Assembly (NCBI GenBank): GCA_004293645.1
Contig: REAB01000050.1
Span: 1-64,000, forward strand
Direction: 5' to 3'
Length of the DNA stretch: 64,000 nucleotides
Source: Cytophagia bacterium
Lineage (GTDB): Bacteria; Bacteroidota; Bacteroidia; Cytophagales; Spirosomataceae
Shown: positions 33,135 to 42,261 of the stretch, one piece after another
How positions within the stretch are numbered: the first letter of the stretch is position 1
Layout: every line of letters begins with the position of its first letter
Notes under the pieces: generated by a model
Seen by the model: the letters and a program-made list of their open reading frames with translations, nothing else
What the model was told of the DNA's origin: nothing
Database searches by the model: none
Program-made: the position numbers and the translations under genes

Positions 33135-34502
33135 TTACTTAACGTTTTTCAACGTCATCGCCACGGGGTCCCAGTTTATTACTTTGTTTTCAAAATAACT
33201 TTTGTTGCATGCCAGCACTGGAGCGGCAGCTCTGAACCCAAAAATGGGGTCTTCGATGGTTTTTTGGCTACCTGCGCGGATATTTTCAAAAAAGTTGGCA
33301 AAGTGTGCTTTGTGTTCGTCTTCGCCCGAAGGTGCTTCAAATTTTATTTCTTTGACGGGTTCGGCAGTGCGCGTTTCGGGGGGATATTGCGCGTCGTATT
33401 TTTTCACAAACTCCTTCTGCACGTCGTCGCTAAATGTAAAGTAGCTGTCGTAGCCATTGTAGCCTGGGGCTTGGGGTAGTTTGCGTTTGCTCAAAATAAG
33501 GTTATTGCCGCCTATTAGTATTTCACCTTCGTTGCCAATGATGCGGGTGCTATTTTTGATGGCTCCTGCGTTGGCAAAATTGACCCGTAGCACCATTTGA
33601 AAAGCACTGTGTTGGGCAGTTTTGGGATAATCAATAATGGAAGTCAAGATATCTGGTACGTCGCGGCCATCTTTCCAGTAGGCCAGATTGCCCGACGAAA
33701 AAATGCGGTTCGGCCCCAAAGAATTAGTTACAAAATGAACCCCCGTGATGAGATGCACGAACAAATCGCCTGCTACGCCCGTGCCGTAGTCGCGGTAGTT
33801 GCGCCACCTAAAAAACCGTTTGGCCTCAAAAGCCCGTTTGGGGGCATCGCCCAAAAACATATCCCAATCCACCGTTTGCAGCGAGGCATCGGTCGGAATG
33901 GAGTAGTTCCAAGCCCCAATGGCATTGAAGCGGTCGTTGTTGGATTCTACGTAGTTAATCTCCCCAATATCACCCGCTTGTATCATTCGTTTGGCTTCCA
34001 CAAAGTTGGCCCCGCTGATACGCTGGCTGCCCACTTGCATGGTTTTGCCCGATGTTTTCCAGGCTTCTATCACGGCCTTTCCTTCTCCAATTTGGTGTAC
34101 CATCGGTTTTTCGCAATACACGTGCTTTCCTGCTTTGAGGGCATCAATTGTGATGCGGTCGTGCCAGTGGTCTGGGGTTACAACCAGCACCGCATCAATG
34201 TCTTTGCGGGCCAAAATTTGGCGGTAGTCGCGGGTGGTAAAAATATCTTTGCCAAAAGTTGCTTTGGCGCGTTCGAGGCGGCCAGTGTATAAGTCGGCCA
34301 CCGCCACCAGTTCCACGTCGGGGTTTTTGAGGGCAGCCTGCGTGTCGTAATGCCCCTGAATACCAACGCCGATGGTAGCAATCCTGATTTTGTCGTTGGG
34401 ACTAACTTTTAGGCTTTTGATGATATTGAAGGGGGCTTCGGCGGCTACCACCGTGGCCGCTACCGACAAACTTTTGATAAAACTACGGCGATTCGTTTCC
34501 AT
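33135..34502 (-). CDS. Tat-exported Gfo/Idh/MocA family oxidoreductase
   Basis: A 455-residue NAD(P)-dependent oxidoreductase. The start at ATG 34502 gives a twin-arginine signal (METNRRSFIKSLSVAATVVAAEAPF), so the protein is folded with cofactor before export. The Rossmann motif IATIGVGIQGHYDTQAAL follows at residues about 40-57, then DAVLVVTPDHWHD and the EKPMVHQIGEGKA block that carries the catalytic Lys. The C-terminal domain runs from about residue 170. Substrate unknown, probably a sugar derivative. The frame is open 13 codons further upstream, without a signal peptide. Shares its strand with the BNR-repeat gene, 136 bp upstream. Confidence 0.92.
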   Translation of the reverse strand: METNRRSFIKSLSVAATVVAAEAPFNIIKSLKVSPNDKIRIATIGVGIQGHYDTQAALKNPDVELVAVADLYTGRLERAKATFGKDIFTTRDYRQILARKDIDAVLVVTPDHWHDRITIDALKAGKHVYCEKPMVHQIGEGKAVIEAWKTSGKTMQVGSQRISGANFVEAKRMIQAGDIGEINYVESNNDRFNAIGAWNYSIPTDASLQTVDWDMFLGDAPKRAFEAKRFFRWRNYRDYGTGVAGDLFVHLITGVHFVTNSLGPNRIFSSGNLAYWKDGRDVPDILTSIIDYPKTAQHSAFQMVLRVNFANAGAIKNSTRIIGNEGEILIGGNNLILSKRKLPQAPGYNGYDSYFTFSDDVQKEFVKKYDAQYPPETRTAEPVKEIKFEAPSGEDEHKAHFANFFENIRAGSQKTIEDPIFGFRAAAPVLACNKSYFENKVINWDPVAMTLKNVK

Positions 34503-34638
34503 TTTAGAATAAGTAAATTTAAAAATTCGTAAATGTGCCAATTTGAAATCAATTCTCTGATTTTTAGGTAATTAGGTTTACTAAAAATGTCGTTTTATTT
34601 TTTATAAGCAGTTAGTATAAAAAAATATTGGGTAAATT

Positions 34639-37600
34639 TTACTGCCCCGTGCTGGGCAAATTTAGCACGGGTACTTGCTTGTTTTTGTACTGATTATTAA
34701 AGTCGGCGATGTCTTTTTCTACTAATTGTTTCATGGAGGCTTTGTGCGTGTTCCATTCTTTGAGCAATTCGGTCAGCCGCGCTTGTACGCCTTTGGTGGG
34801 TCGCGGGTCGTGCATTTGGGCGCGTCCGCGCAGGTCGAGCATTTCGGCGTTGAGGCGGTTGGGAAAATTAATCACGTCTTGAAAAGTTTCTTGTTTGGTC
34901 GAGATAATGTTGTCTTCCCATTTGCCAATTTTCTCCACAATGTTTTGGCCGCTTTCAATGAGGGGCTTCATGTCGGGCTGGTCTTTCCAAACCCCGCTCA
35001 GTGCCTCAATCTGCGATTTTACTTTTCGGAGCATATTGACGGCGTTGTGCATATCGCGCACGGCATCTTCGGCCTTAAAAAGCACTTCTTGCTGGGCGGC
35101 AAAATCGGCGGCAGTGGCCGTGAGGCGCGGGTCGGCTATGAGGTCGGCGGTGGTTTGGGTGGTGTCTTTGTTGGCAATAAGGCGCAGCTTGTACGTGCCT
35201 GGGGCCACTATGCTACCCCGATAATCGCCGTTTACAAATACCTTGGCAACGCCAGGAATACTGGCGCGGCGCATATCCCAAGCCATTCGGTTGATGCCTT
35301 TTTTGCTGGGCAACAACATTTCGGGCGCGGGGCCGCCTTCGTAAGCCACGAAGTTTTTGTCTTTTTGGTTGGAATAACTCCGAATTATCCCCCCCGACGC
35401 ATCAATTACTTGCAAAGTTACGGCCATACTGTCCATTTCTTGGGGCAAAAAGTAGCTGATAATCACGCCGTTGGCGGGGTTTTGGCCCAGTCCTGGAATG
35501 GATTCTGGTGGAGCGGGCGCGTCAAAGCGTACGGTTTTTTTGGGTTTCAATACTTTGGCTTTTGGCTCGTTGGCCGCAAATTGCTGCAAAGGCCCCAAAT
35601 CGTCTAAAATCCAAAAAGAACGCCCCGATGTAGCGGCTATCAGGTCGTTGTCGCGCACAAAAAGGTCGGTGATGGGCACCACGGGCAAGTTGAGCGCGAG
35701 TTTGTCCCACTGCTGCCCCCCGTTGTACGACACATAAAAACCCAGCTCGGTGCCGCAATACAGCAAATCTTTGCGCGTAGGGTCTTCGCGCACAACCCGC
35801 GCAAAATCGTCGTTGGTGAGTCCGTTGGTTATTTTTTGCCAATTTTTGCCAAAATCTTTGGTTACGTAAACCAGCGGCGTAAAATCGTTTTGTTTGTAGT
35901 TGGTGGCCACCAAATAGGCCGTAGCAGGACTGTGCGGCGACACTTCGAGGCTGTTGATGAGCACTTCGCCCAAGTTGGGCGGCGTAACGTTTTGCCAAGT
36001 TTTACCTTCATCTTGGGTAACGTGAACGAGGCCGCAGTCGCTGCCCGTCCAGATAACGCCCGCTTGGTGCGGTGAGCAGGCCAAATACGTAATGGTGTTG
36101 TAAATTTCGCCACCTGCGCCTTCATTGGTATAAGGTCCGCCGCCATCTTCTTGTTTGGTTTTGTCGTTTCTGGTCAAATCGGGGCTAATTTCTTGCCAAC
36201 TCGACCCGCCGTCGGTGGTTTTTAGCACCATGTTGCCCGCGTGATAAATTACTTGGGGGTTTTGGGGCTGCGCCACAATGGGCGCGTTCCAGTTGAAACG
36301 GTATTTCTGGGTTTTGGGCGTAACGGCCAGGCCAATAAAAGGCGCGGCCATGATGTCTTTTTGCGCACCCGTTTTGGCATCAAGTACCGAGATATTCCCC
36401 TGATAACTACCCCCATAGATGCGTTCGGGGTTTTCGGGGTCGAACGCAATGAAGGCACTTTCGCCGCCTGGGCCTTCGGCCCAATCTTTCCAGCCTAAAC
36501 CCGCTTGGTCGTTGCGCGAGGCCACCATCACCGAGGAGTTGTCTTGCTGCCCCGCGTATATCCAGTACGGAAAACGCTTGTCGGCAATGACGCGGTAATA
36601 CTGGGCTGTGGGCTGGTTTTGTTGCGTACTCCAAGATTGGCCACCGTTAAAACTAATATTTGCCCCGCCGTCGTTGGAGTTTATTAGGTTTTGGCTGTTG
36701 GTGGGGTTTATCCAAATGCAGTGATTGTCGCCGTGTGGCACGCGCAACGGCACAAAAGTGCGCCCACCGTCAATTGATTTGAGCACGGGCGCGTTGATGC
36801 AATACACCACGTCGGCGTTGAGGGGGTCGGTTTCTATTTCGATATAATACCAAGCGCGGGCCACTGTTACGCGGGTTTTGTTGGTTTGTGTCCAGGTTTT
36901 GCCCGCGTCGTCTGAACGATAAACGCCGCCTTTGTCGCCTTCCGATTCAATGTTGGCGTACAGCCGATTGGCATTTGCCCGCGACACCGAAACGGCCACT
37001 TTTCCCATTTTTTGGGGCAATCCTTCGGTCATTTTGTTCCACGTGTCGCCGCCGTCGGTAGATTTGTACAGTGCAGACCCCGGCCCGCCCGATTTTACAA
37101 CCCACGGCAAGCGGCGGTGTTCCCAAAAACCTGCGTACAAAATGCGGGGATTGGTCATGTCCATGCTCAAATCGGCACAACCTGTGTTTTCGTTTACGTA
37201 CAATAATTTTGTCCATGTTTTGCCGCCGTCGGTGGTGCGGTAAATGCCCCGGTCTTCGCTGGGGCCGTGCAGCGCACCTTGCACCGCCACATACACTACG
37301 TCGGGGTTTTGAGGGTGAATGCGCACATTGGCAATGTGTTTCGATTTTTCGAGTCCTACGTTCTTCCAAGTTTTACCCGCGTCGGTTGATTTATAAACGC
37401 CGTCGCCGTGCGAAGTCATTACGCCCCGAACGGGGTGTTCGCCCATGCCCACATACACCACGTTGGGGTCAGACTCGGCCACGGCAATAGCACCCACCGA
37501 ACCCGTTTTAAATTGCCCGTCCGAAATGTTTTTCCAACTAATGCCCGCATCTTCGGTTTTCCAAACGCCACCGCCCGTGCTGCCCATGTAATATACCAAC

Positions 37601-37809
37601 GGATTTTGGCGAACGCCCGCGCAAGCCACGCTACGTCCACCCCGAAACGGGCCGATGTTGCGCCATTTTAATCCTTTAAAAAGTTCGGGTTGCAACGCTG
37701 CCTCGGTGGCCACAACCGAAACGGCGGCAGTAGTTTTGGTTTTTTTTTGCGCAAGCACCATTTGGCAAAGCAGCAAAGGCAAAGCCAAGCAAGTAAATAG
37801 TTTTGTCAT
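34639..37809 (-). CDS. Exported VPS10/BNR-repeat (sialidase-like propeller) protein
   Basis: A 1056-residue secreted beta-propeller protein. Signal peptide [21 protein letters not shown], then many Asp-box motifs (S/T-x-D-x-G-x-T-W): [63 protein letters not shown]. The family opening [23 protein letters not shown] is typical of the large glycosyl-hydrolase-annotated Bacteroidota group. The C-terminal region from about residue 750 contains a strand-rich domain and a helical tail. Enzymatic activity is unproven for the group. I start at ATG 37809, where a good signal peptide begins; the frame is open to 37899. Confidence 0.9.
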   Translation of the reverse strand: MTKLFTCLALPLLLCQMVLAQKKTKTTAAVSVVATEAALQPELFKGLKWRNIGPFRGGRSVACAGVRQNPLVYYMGSTGGGVWKTEDAGISWKNISDGQFKTGSVGAIAVAESDPNVVYVGMGEHPVRGVMTSHGDGVYKSTDAGKTWKNVGLEKSKHIANVRIHPQNPDVVYVAVQGALHGPSEDRGIYRTTDGGKTWTKLLYVNENTGCADLSMDMTNPRILYAGFWEHRRLPWVVKSGGPGSALYKSTDGGDTWNKMTEGLPQKMGKVAVSVSRANANRLYANIESEGDKGGVYRSDDAGKTWTQTNKTRVTVARAWYYIEIETDPLNADVVYCINAPVLKSIDGGRTFVPLRVPHGDNHCIWINPTNSQNLINSNDGGANISFNGGQSWSTQQNQPTAQYYRVIADKRFPYWIYAGQQDNSSVMVASRNDQAGLGWKDWAEGPGGESAFIAFDPENPERIYGGSYQGNISVLDAKTGAQKDIMAAPFIGLAVTPKTQKYRFNWNAPIVAQPQNPQVIYHAGNMVLKTTDGGSSWQEISPDLTRNDKTKQEDGGGPYTNEGAGGEIYNTITYLACSPHQAGVIWTGSDCGLVHVTQDEGKTWQNVTPPNLGEVLINSLEVSPHSPATAYLVATNYKQNDFTPLVYVTKDFGKNWQKITNGLTNDDFARVVREDPTRKDLLYCGTELGFYVSYNGGQQWDKLALNLPVVPITDLFVRDNDLIAATSGRSFWILDDLGPLQQFAANEPKAKVLKPKKTVRFDAPAPPESIPGLGQNPANGVIISYFLPQEMDSMAVTLQVIDASGGIIRSYSNQKDKNFVAYEGGPAPEMLLPSKKGINRMAWDMRRASIPGVAKVFVNGDYRGSIVAPGTYKLRLIANKDTTQTTADLIADPRLTATAADFAAQQEVLFKAEDAVRDMHNAVNMLRKVKSQIEALSGVWKDQPDMKPLIESGQNIVEKIGKWEDNIISTKQETFQDVINFPNRLNAEMLDLRGRAQMHDPRPTKGVQARLTELLKEWNTHKASMKQLVEKDIADFNNQYKNKQVPVLNLPSTGQ

Positions 37810-38098
37810 GGTAAATGAGGGTTTTGAAGTGGACAAAAATAAAGAAACCTTGCTCAAAATCAATACTTTAAGCAAGGTTTTAAGAAATAATTCGAGCAAT
37901 GGCTCAACATTCGCCCGTGAGCGGGGTTTAATGTAACACTACGGACAAACTACGTCGGGCACTGCGTCTATTTTAAGCCCAATTTTGGGGTTTTGAAGGG
38001 TGTTGATTTCGATTTGTGCAACTTCTTAACGCAATTAATTTGCGAGAAATTCCTATTAATGGCTTGGCTTCGTTGTTTTTTTATGAACTTTGCAGCCT
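37810..38098. other. Gene-free stretch upstream of terC
   Basis: About 290 bp between the divergent BNR-protein and terC genes. I see no gene and no clear RNA. A TTTAAGCAAGGTTT segment at about 37868 also occurs near 26827, probably by chance. Confidence 0.5.
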
Positions 38099-38167
38099 AT
38101 GCCACGCCCTAAAGGACGTGGTTAGGGCATATCTAATGCCACGCCCCAAAAGACATAGTTGGGGCAT
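38099..38167 (+). repeat. Two tandem 32-nt hairpin repeats upstream of terC
   Basis: Copies at 38099-38130 and 38136-38167 differ at five positions. Each can form a 7-bp stem between its positions 8-14 and 24-30 (GCCCTAA/TTAGGGC in the first, GCCCCAA/TTGGGGC in the second). One of the five differences on each arm is compensatory (T-A becomes C-G). The second copy ends 33 bp before the terC start, so both would lie in the 5' region or promoter. Confidence 0.8.
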
Positions 38168-38200
38168 TTTATATTTTACATTATCCATTTTACATTAATT

Positions 38201-39259
38201 ATGTCGAACGAAATTTTGTTTTTTGGCGGTTTTACGCTCTTTGTTTTAGTGGTGATGCTCATTGACTTAGGGGTTTTTTCTAAGCAAAAAAGCCACATTG
38301 TGAGTTTTAAGGAAGCAGGTATTTGGAGTGCTGTTTGGGTGGCATTATCGGTGGGTTTTTACTTTTTTATTAAGAATTTTGGCTACCTCATTCACGATAT
38401 TTCCGACTGGGCGCACCTCAACGAAGTACATCAAAAATACGCCAGCCACATCACGCTTTTCCCCGACGATTTTGCCAAAAGTTTGCAGGTATTTCAAAAC
38501 AACATGGCCTTAGAGTACATCACGGGTTATTTGGTAGAATATTCGCTCTCGGCCGACAATATTTTTGTGTTCATTCTCATTTTTAGCTCGTTTGGCGTAC
38601 ACGAAAAGTTTTACAAGAAAGTACTCATCTGGGGTATTTCGGGGGCCATCGTTTTGCGGTTTATTTTTATTTTTGTAGGTGCGGCTTTGCTCGAACGCTT
38701 CGAGTGGATTATCTATATTTTTGGGGCATTTTTGGTTTATACGGGCATTAAAATCTTATTTCAGAAAGAAGAAAATGAACAAATTGACACCGACAACCAC
38801 CCCGCTATTAAGTTGGCTTCCAAGTATTTAAATGTTTATAATCGCAACGTTACCGACCATTTTCTTATTTACCACAAAGGCTACAAAAAATGGTACGTTA
38901 CGCCCATTTTCTTGGTCGTTATCGTGATTGCCATCACCGATTTGATATTTGCCGTGGACTCCATTCCCGCCATTTTTTCTATTACCAAAGACCCCTACAT
39001 CGTTTTCTTTTCCAACGTGTTTGCCATCATGGGGCTGCGTTCTATGTTTTTCTTTTTGTCGAGTGTTATTGATAAATTTCATTACCTCAAGCCAGGTTTG
39101 GGCGTGCTGCTGAGTTACATTGGATTTAAAATGCTGGCGCATTCTTACTTAGAAGATTGGGGTTTCAAAACCGTTTATTCGCTCTACATTATTGTGGCTA
39201 TTTTGGGCGTAGCCATCGGTGCGTCGCTGTTGTTTCCCAAAAAACAGACTGCCGCCTAA
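38201..39259 (+). CDS. TerC family integral membrane protein
   Basis: A 352-residue TerC/Alx family protein with about nine membrane helices. Members export manganese or contribute to tellurite resistance and metal loading of exported proteins. Conserved Asp-containing helices are visible: VMLIDLGVFSKQ, EYSLSADNIFVFILIFSSF and ITDLIFAVDSIPAIFSITKDPYIVF. Start at ATG 38201 (MSNEILFFGGF), the common TerC opening; a start at 38159 lies inside the tandem repeats. The stop overlaps the end of the histidine-kinase gene by 4 bp. Confidence 0.93.
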   Translation: MSNEILFFGGFTLFVLVVMLIDLGVFSKQKSHIVSFKEAGIWSAVWVALSVGFYFFIKNFGYLIHDISDWAHLNEVHQKYASHITLFPDDFAKSLQVFQNNMALEYITGYLVEYSLSADNIFVFILIFSSFGVHEKFYKKVLIWGISGAIVLRFIFIFVGAALLERFEWIIYIFGAFLVYTGIKILFQKEENEQIDTDNHPAIKLASKYLNVYNRNVTDHFLIYHKGYKKWYVTPIFLVVIVIAITDLIFAVDSIPAIFSITKDPYIVFFSNVFAIMGLRSMFFFLSSVIDKFHYLKPGLGVLLSYIGFKMLAHSYLEDWGFKTVYSLYIIVAILGVAIGASLLFPKKQTAA

Positions 39260-40572
39260 AACCGCAGCAAAAATGTGGTGCTTTGGTTGGGTATTGAACT
39301 GACGTTGAGCTGGCCGTTGTGAAGCTGCATAATTTGCCTCGAAAGGCTCAGGCCAATACCCGAACCCGTTTTTTTGGTGGTATAAAACGGAATAAATATC
39401 TTCTCCAACGCTTCGGGCTCCATGCCGTGGCCGTTGTCCGTAATTTCAATGCACACCCGCTGCTGGGCATCGGCGTAGGCGCGTATTTCGATGCGCGTAG
39501 CGGCGGCTTCGGTGGCATTTTTGAGAATATTAATCAGAATTTGTTCAATCTGGGGCGCGTCGGCGATTAGTTTCAAATCGGGCGGTGTGGCTTCAATGTA
39601 GCATTGGGTATTGGTTTGCAAAAATGGCTCTTGGAACAACTGTTTGGTGCGGTTGAGCAGTTCAATGGCCGTCAGTTCGCGCATATTGGGTTTGGGCAAA
39701 CTCGTAAAATCGCGGTACGCATTTACAAACTGAATCATGCCGCTGCTGCGGCGTTGCAGCGTATCGAGTGCTTCTGAGAGGTCTTGGATGGCTTCATTTT
39801 GGGGCAACACGGGCGACAAATCAAGTTTTACAATTTCTTGCATCGTACCCACCAACGACAAAATGGGCGTGAGCGAGTTCATTATTTCGTGGCGTAGCAC
39901 GCGCGTCAGGTTTTGCCAAGCTTCTACTTCTTGCTGGTCCAACTCAGATTGAATATTTTGCAGGGCTATTATTTTGACCATTTTGCCGCGCAATTGAATC
40001 AAAGTGCCGTTTACGGTGAGCGGCTGTTCGCTGGGAGTGCGATAAAGTTGGTGCGTGCTGGTGGTTAGGTTTTCAATAATTTCAAACAAACTGGGGTGCG
40101 TATCGCGCAAGTCGGAGAGCTGGCGAAGGCGGTAAATGCCCAAAATACGCAACGCTGCCCCGTTTAAGAGTTCCACGCGGCCATCGCCGTCGAACGCCAA
40201 AAGCCCCGTGCTGATTTGCTGCACAATGGTGTTTAAATACTGCAAGTTGGCTTCTTTTTCGGCGCGGGTTTGCCTAAAAGCCTCCAAAACTTTGTTAAAT
40301 TCTTGGTTGATTTCGGAGAAACTCTCGCCCAGCGTGTTGTCGGAACGAAATTTAATGGCAAAATCTGAGTATTGTACCGATTCAAAAAAACGCGCCAACT
40401 TGCGATTGACGTTGGTGGCGTACAAATACAACTGATAAACCGCAATGCTTGACAACACACCCAAGCCGCCCGCCGCCACCCATTGTTTTTGGAAAATTAA
40501 CAGCGGAATGGGGCAAAGGCAAATGGCCAGCCAACCGATGTGCAATAAAATACCAACTGAAAAATGTTTCAT
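39256..40572 (-). CDS. Membrane sensor histidine kinase (NtrB/PAS type)
   Basis: A 438-residue kinase. Two N-terminal membrane helices (residues about 5-27 and 32-52), a HAMP-like linker, a PAS region (residues about 108-210, LLAFDGDGRVELLNGAALRILG), the DHp box with phosphorylatable H228 (RVLRHEIMNSLTPILSLV), and an HATPase domain with N box ILINILKNATEAA, DNGHGMEPEALEKIFIPFYTTKKTGSGIGLSL. There is almost no periplasmic loop, so it may sense a membrane or cytoplasmic signal. Its start overlaps the stop of the response-regulator gene by 4 bp, so the pair is translationally coupled. Convergent with terC. Confidence 0.93.
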   Translation of the reverse strand: MKHFSVGILLHIGWLAICLCPIPLLIFQKQWVAAGGLGVLSSIAVYQLYLYATNVNRKLARFFESVQYSDFAIKFRSDNTLGESFSEINQEFNKVLEAFRQTRAEKEANLQYLNTIVQQISTGLLAFDGDGRVELLNGAALRILGIYRLRQLSDLRDTHPSLFEIIENLTTSTHQLYRTPSEQPLTVNGTLIQLRGKMVKIIALQNIQSELDQQEVEAWQNLTRVLRHEIMNSLTPILSLVGTMQEIVKLDLSPVLPQNEAIQDLSEALDTLQRRSSGMIQFVNAYRDFTSLPKPNMRELTAIELLNRTKQLFQEPFLQTNTQCYIEATPPDLKLIADAPQIEQILINILKNATEAAATRIEIRAYADAQQRVCIEITDNGHGMEPEALEKIFIPFYTTKKTGSGIGLSLSRQIMQLHNGQLNVSSIPNQSTTFLLRF

Positions 40573-41918
40573 AATCCATATTTTTCCAATCGCCGATAGA
40601 GCGCGGCGCGGCTCAGGCCGAGTTCTTTGGCTGCTTCGGTGATGTTTCCGTTAAATTTTTTGAGCGATTTGAGCACCATGTTTTTTTCCATTTCTTCTAT
40701 CTGAAACGTGTCGGCAAACGCGCCCGCGTCGGGTTGTTTATCAAAAAAGAAATCTTCGGGCTGGAGCATACTGCCTTTGGCCAAAATGACGGCTCTCTCT
40801 ACGGCGTGTTGCAGTTCACGAATGTTGCCAGGCCAGTCGTAGCGTTGCAATTGTTTCACCAAAACCGCGCTCATGCTCGTTATGGGGCGTTTGTATTGCT
40901 GTCGGTATTGTTTCAAAAACTGCTCGGCCAGCGGCACAATGTCTTCGGTGCGCTCGCGGAGCGGTGGCAGCAGCAGCTCAATGGTGTTGATGCGATACAT
41001 CAAATCTTGCCGAAAAGTACGATTCAGCACCATCTCAGATAGCGGCTGATTGGTGGCGCAAAGCAGGCGCACGTCCATGTTTCGGGGTTTGTTGCTCCCC
41101 ACGCGGGTTACGGTGCGGTTTTGCAGCACCGTGAGCAGTTTTATTTGCATCGAAAGCGACAGGTTTCCTATTTCGTCCAAAAATATGGTACCGCCTTGGG
41201 CTTCTTCAAAACGCCCCGCGCGGTCTTCTTTGGCATCGGTAAACGCGCCTTTTACGTGGCCAAAAAGTTCACTTTCAAACAAACTTTCGGAGATTGCCCC
41301 CAAGTCCACGGTAACAAATGGCTTGGCCGCTCGCAACGAATTTTGGTGAATCAACTGGGCCAATTGGGTTTTCCCCGTGCCATTTTCGCCCAAAATCAGC
41401 ACGTTAGCATCGGTTTCGGCTACGCGCACGGCCATTTCCAAGACGCGCTGCGTAGCCACATTGAGCGACACTCCCACTTCTTGCCGCAGTTGTTTGTTTT
41501 TTTCTTTGCGTTCGCCTCGGCCTTCTTTGCGTTGTTGGCGTAGCTCGGCGGCGGCCAAAATGGTGGCCAATAGTTTTTCGTTTTCCCAGGGTTTTAGCAC
41601 AAAGTCGGCGGCACCTACTTTGATGGCGCGTACGGCCATTTCTACGTCGCCGTAAGCCGTAAACAGCACCACCACCGCCAGCGGGTCAATGTCCAAAATG
41701 CGGTCGAGCCACTGAAAACCCTCGCGCCCACTGCTCACGTCGCGCGTAAAATTCATGTCGAGCAAAATAACGTCGTAGTTGCCGTTGGTAATCAAAAATG
41801 GAATTCGTTCGGGATTTTTTTCAATATCAACTTGGGCCAAATGGCGTTTGAGCAGCAACTTAGCGGCACTCAGCACATCTACGTCGTCGTCAATGATAAG
41901 CATTTTGGTGGTATTCAT
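40569..41918 (-). CDS. Sigma-54-dependent response regulator (NtrC family)
   Basis: A 449-residue activator. Receiver domain with phospho-acceptor D54 (VILLDMNF) and the acidic pair D10-D12 (LIIDDDVDV). The AAA+ domain (about 150-380) has Walker A LILGENGTGKTQLA, the sigma-54 contact loop GAFTDA (a variant of GAFTGA), Walker B TIFLDEIGNL and the arginine finger region FRQDLMYRINTI. The C-terminal Fis-type helix-turn-helix is NGNITEAAKELGLSRAALYRRLEKYGL. I start at ATG 41918, where the receiver begins; the frame is open to 42176 without homology. Transcribed away from the adaptor-ABC pair, whose sigma-54 promoter it probably controls. Confidence 0.94.
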   Translation of the reverse strand: MNTTKMLIIDDDVDVLSAAKLLLKRHLAQVDIEKNPERIPFLITNGNYDVILLDMNFTRDVSSGREGFQWLDRILDIDPLAVVVLFTAYGDVEMAVRAIKVGAADFVLKPWENEKLLATILAAAELRQQRKEGRGERKEKNKQLRQEVGVSLNVATQRVLEMAVRVAETDANVLILGENGTGKTQLAQLIHQNSLRAAKPFVTVDLGAISESLFESELFGHVKGAFTDAKEDRAGRFEEAQGGTIFLDEIGNLSLSMQIKLLTVLQNRTVTRVGSNKPRNMDVRLLCATNQPLSEMVLNRTFRQDLMYRINTIELLLPPLRERTEDIVPLAEQFLKQYRQQYKRPITSMSAVLVKQLQRYDWPGNIRELQHAVERAVILAKGSMLQPEDFFFDKQPDAGAFADTFQIEEMEKNMVLKSLKKFNGNITEAAKELGLSRAALYRRLEKYGL

Positions 41919-42075
41919 GAGCAGTAAAACGGACAAAAGGTAAAGTGATAGGTCATTAAAAGCGGTACAAATATCGTTCCGATAAACAAAAATTAGTATT
42001 AATGATTTGATAATCAATAATTTAAAATTTAACCTTGTGGTAAATCGTACGCTTGGTGTTCGCAGTCGCACGCAC

Positions 42076-42095
42076 AGTGTCCGAAAATGAACACT
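42076..42095. promoter_or_regulatory. Candidate upstream activator site for the NtrC-type regulator
   Basis: A dyad, AGTGTCC-N6-GAACACT, centred about 63 bp upstream of the -24 box. A further half-site (GTGTTCG) starts at 42056. Position and symmetry fit an enhancer for the neighbouring sigma-54 activator; binding is inferred. Confidence 0.55.
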
Positions 42096-42147
42096 TTTGG
42101 AAAACAAAAAACAGCTAAAATATTGATAATCAGCAAGCTTATATTTT

Positions 42148-42163
42148 TGGCACGTAGATTGAA
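42148..42163 (+). promoter_or_regulatory. Sigma-54 promoter of the adaptor-ABC operon
   Basis: TGGCAC, 5 bp, TTGAA: matches the -24/-12 consensus TGGCAC-N5-TTGCW with one mismatch (C to A in the -12 box). Initiation is expected near 42174, leaving about 88 nt to the adaptor ATG. A sigma-54 activator is encoded divergently next to it. Confidence 0.7.
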
Positions 42164-42261
42164 ATACAATAAACACCAGCAGCCATGAAAAATGGGAGTA
42201 GTAATTTTAGGATTGCTGCTCTCGCTCAAAACCCAAAAAAAAATATAAACAATCTATCAAA

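Noticed and set aside
38099-38200. Mn2+ (yybP-ykoY) riboswitch upstream of terC
   Set aside because: The region is two tandem copies of a simple hairpin and lacks the conserved junction sequences of that riboswitch.
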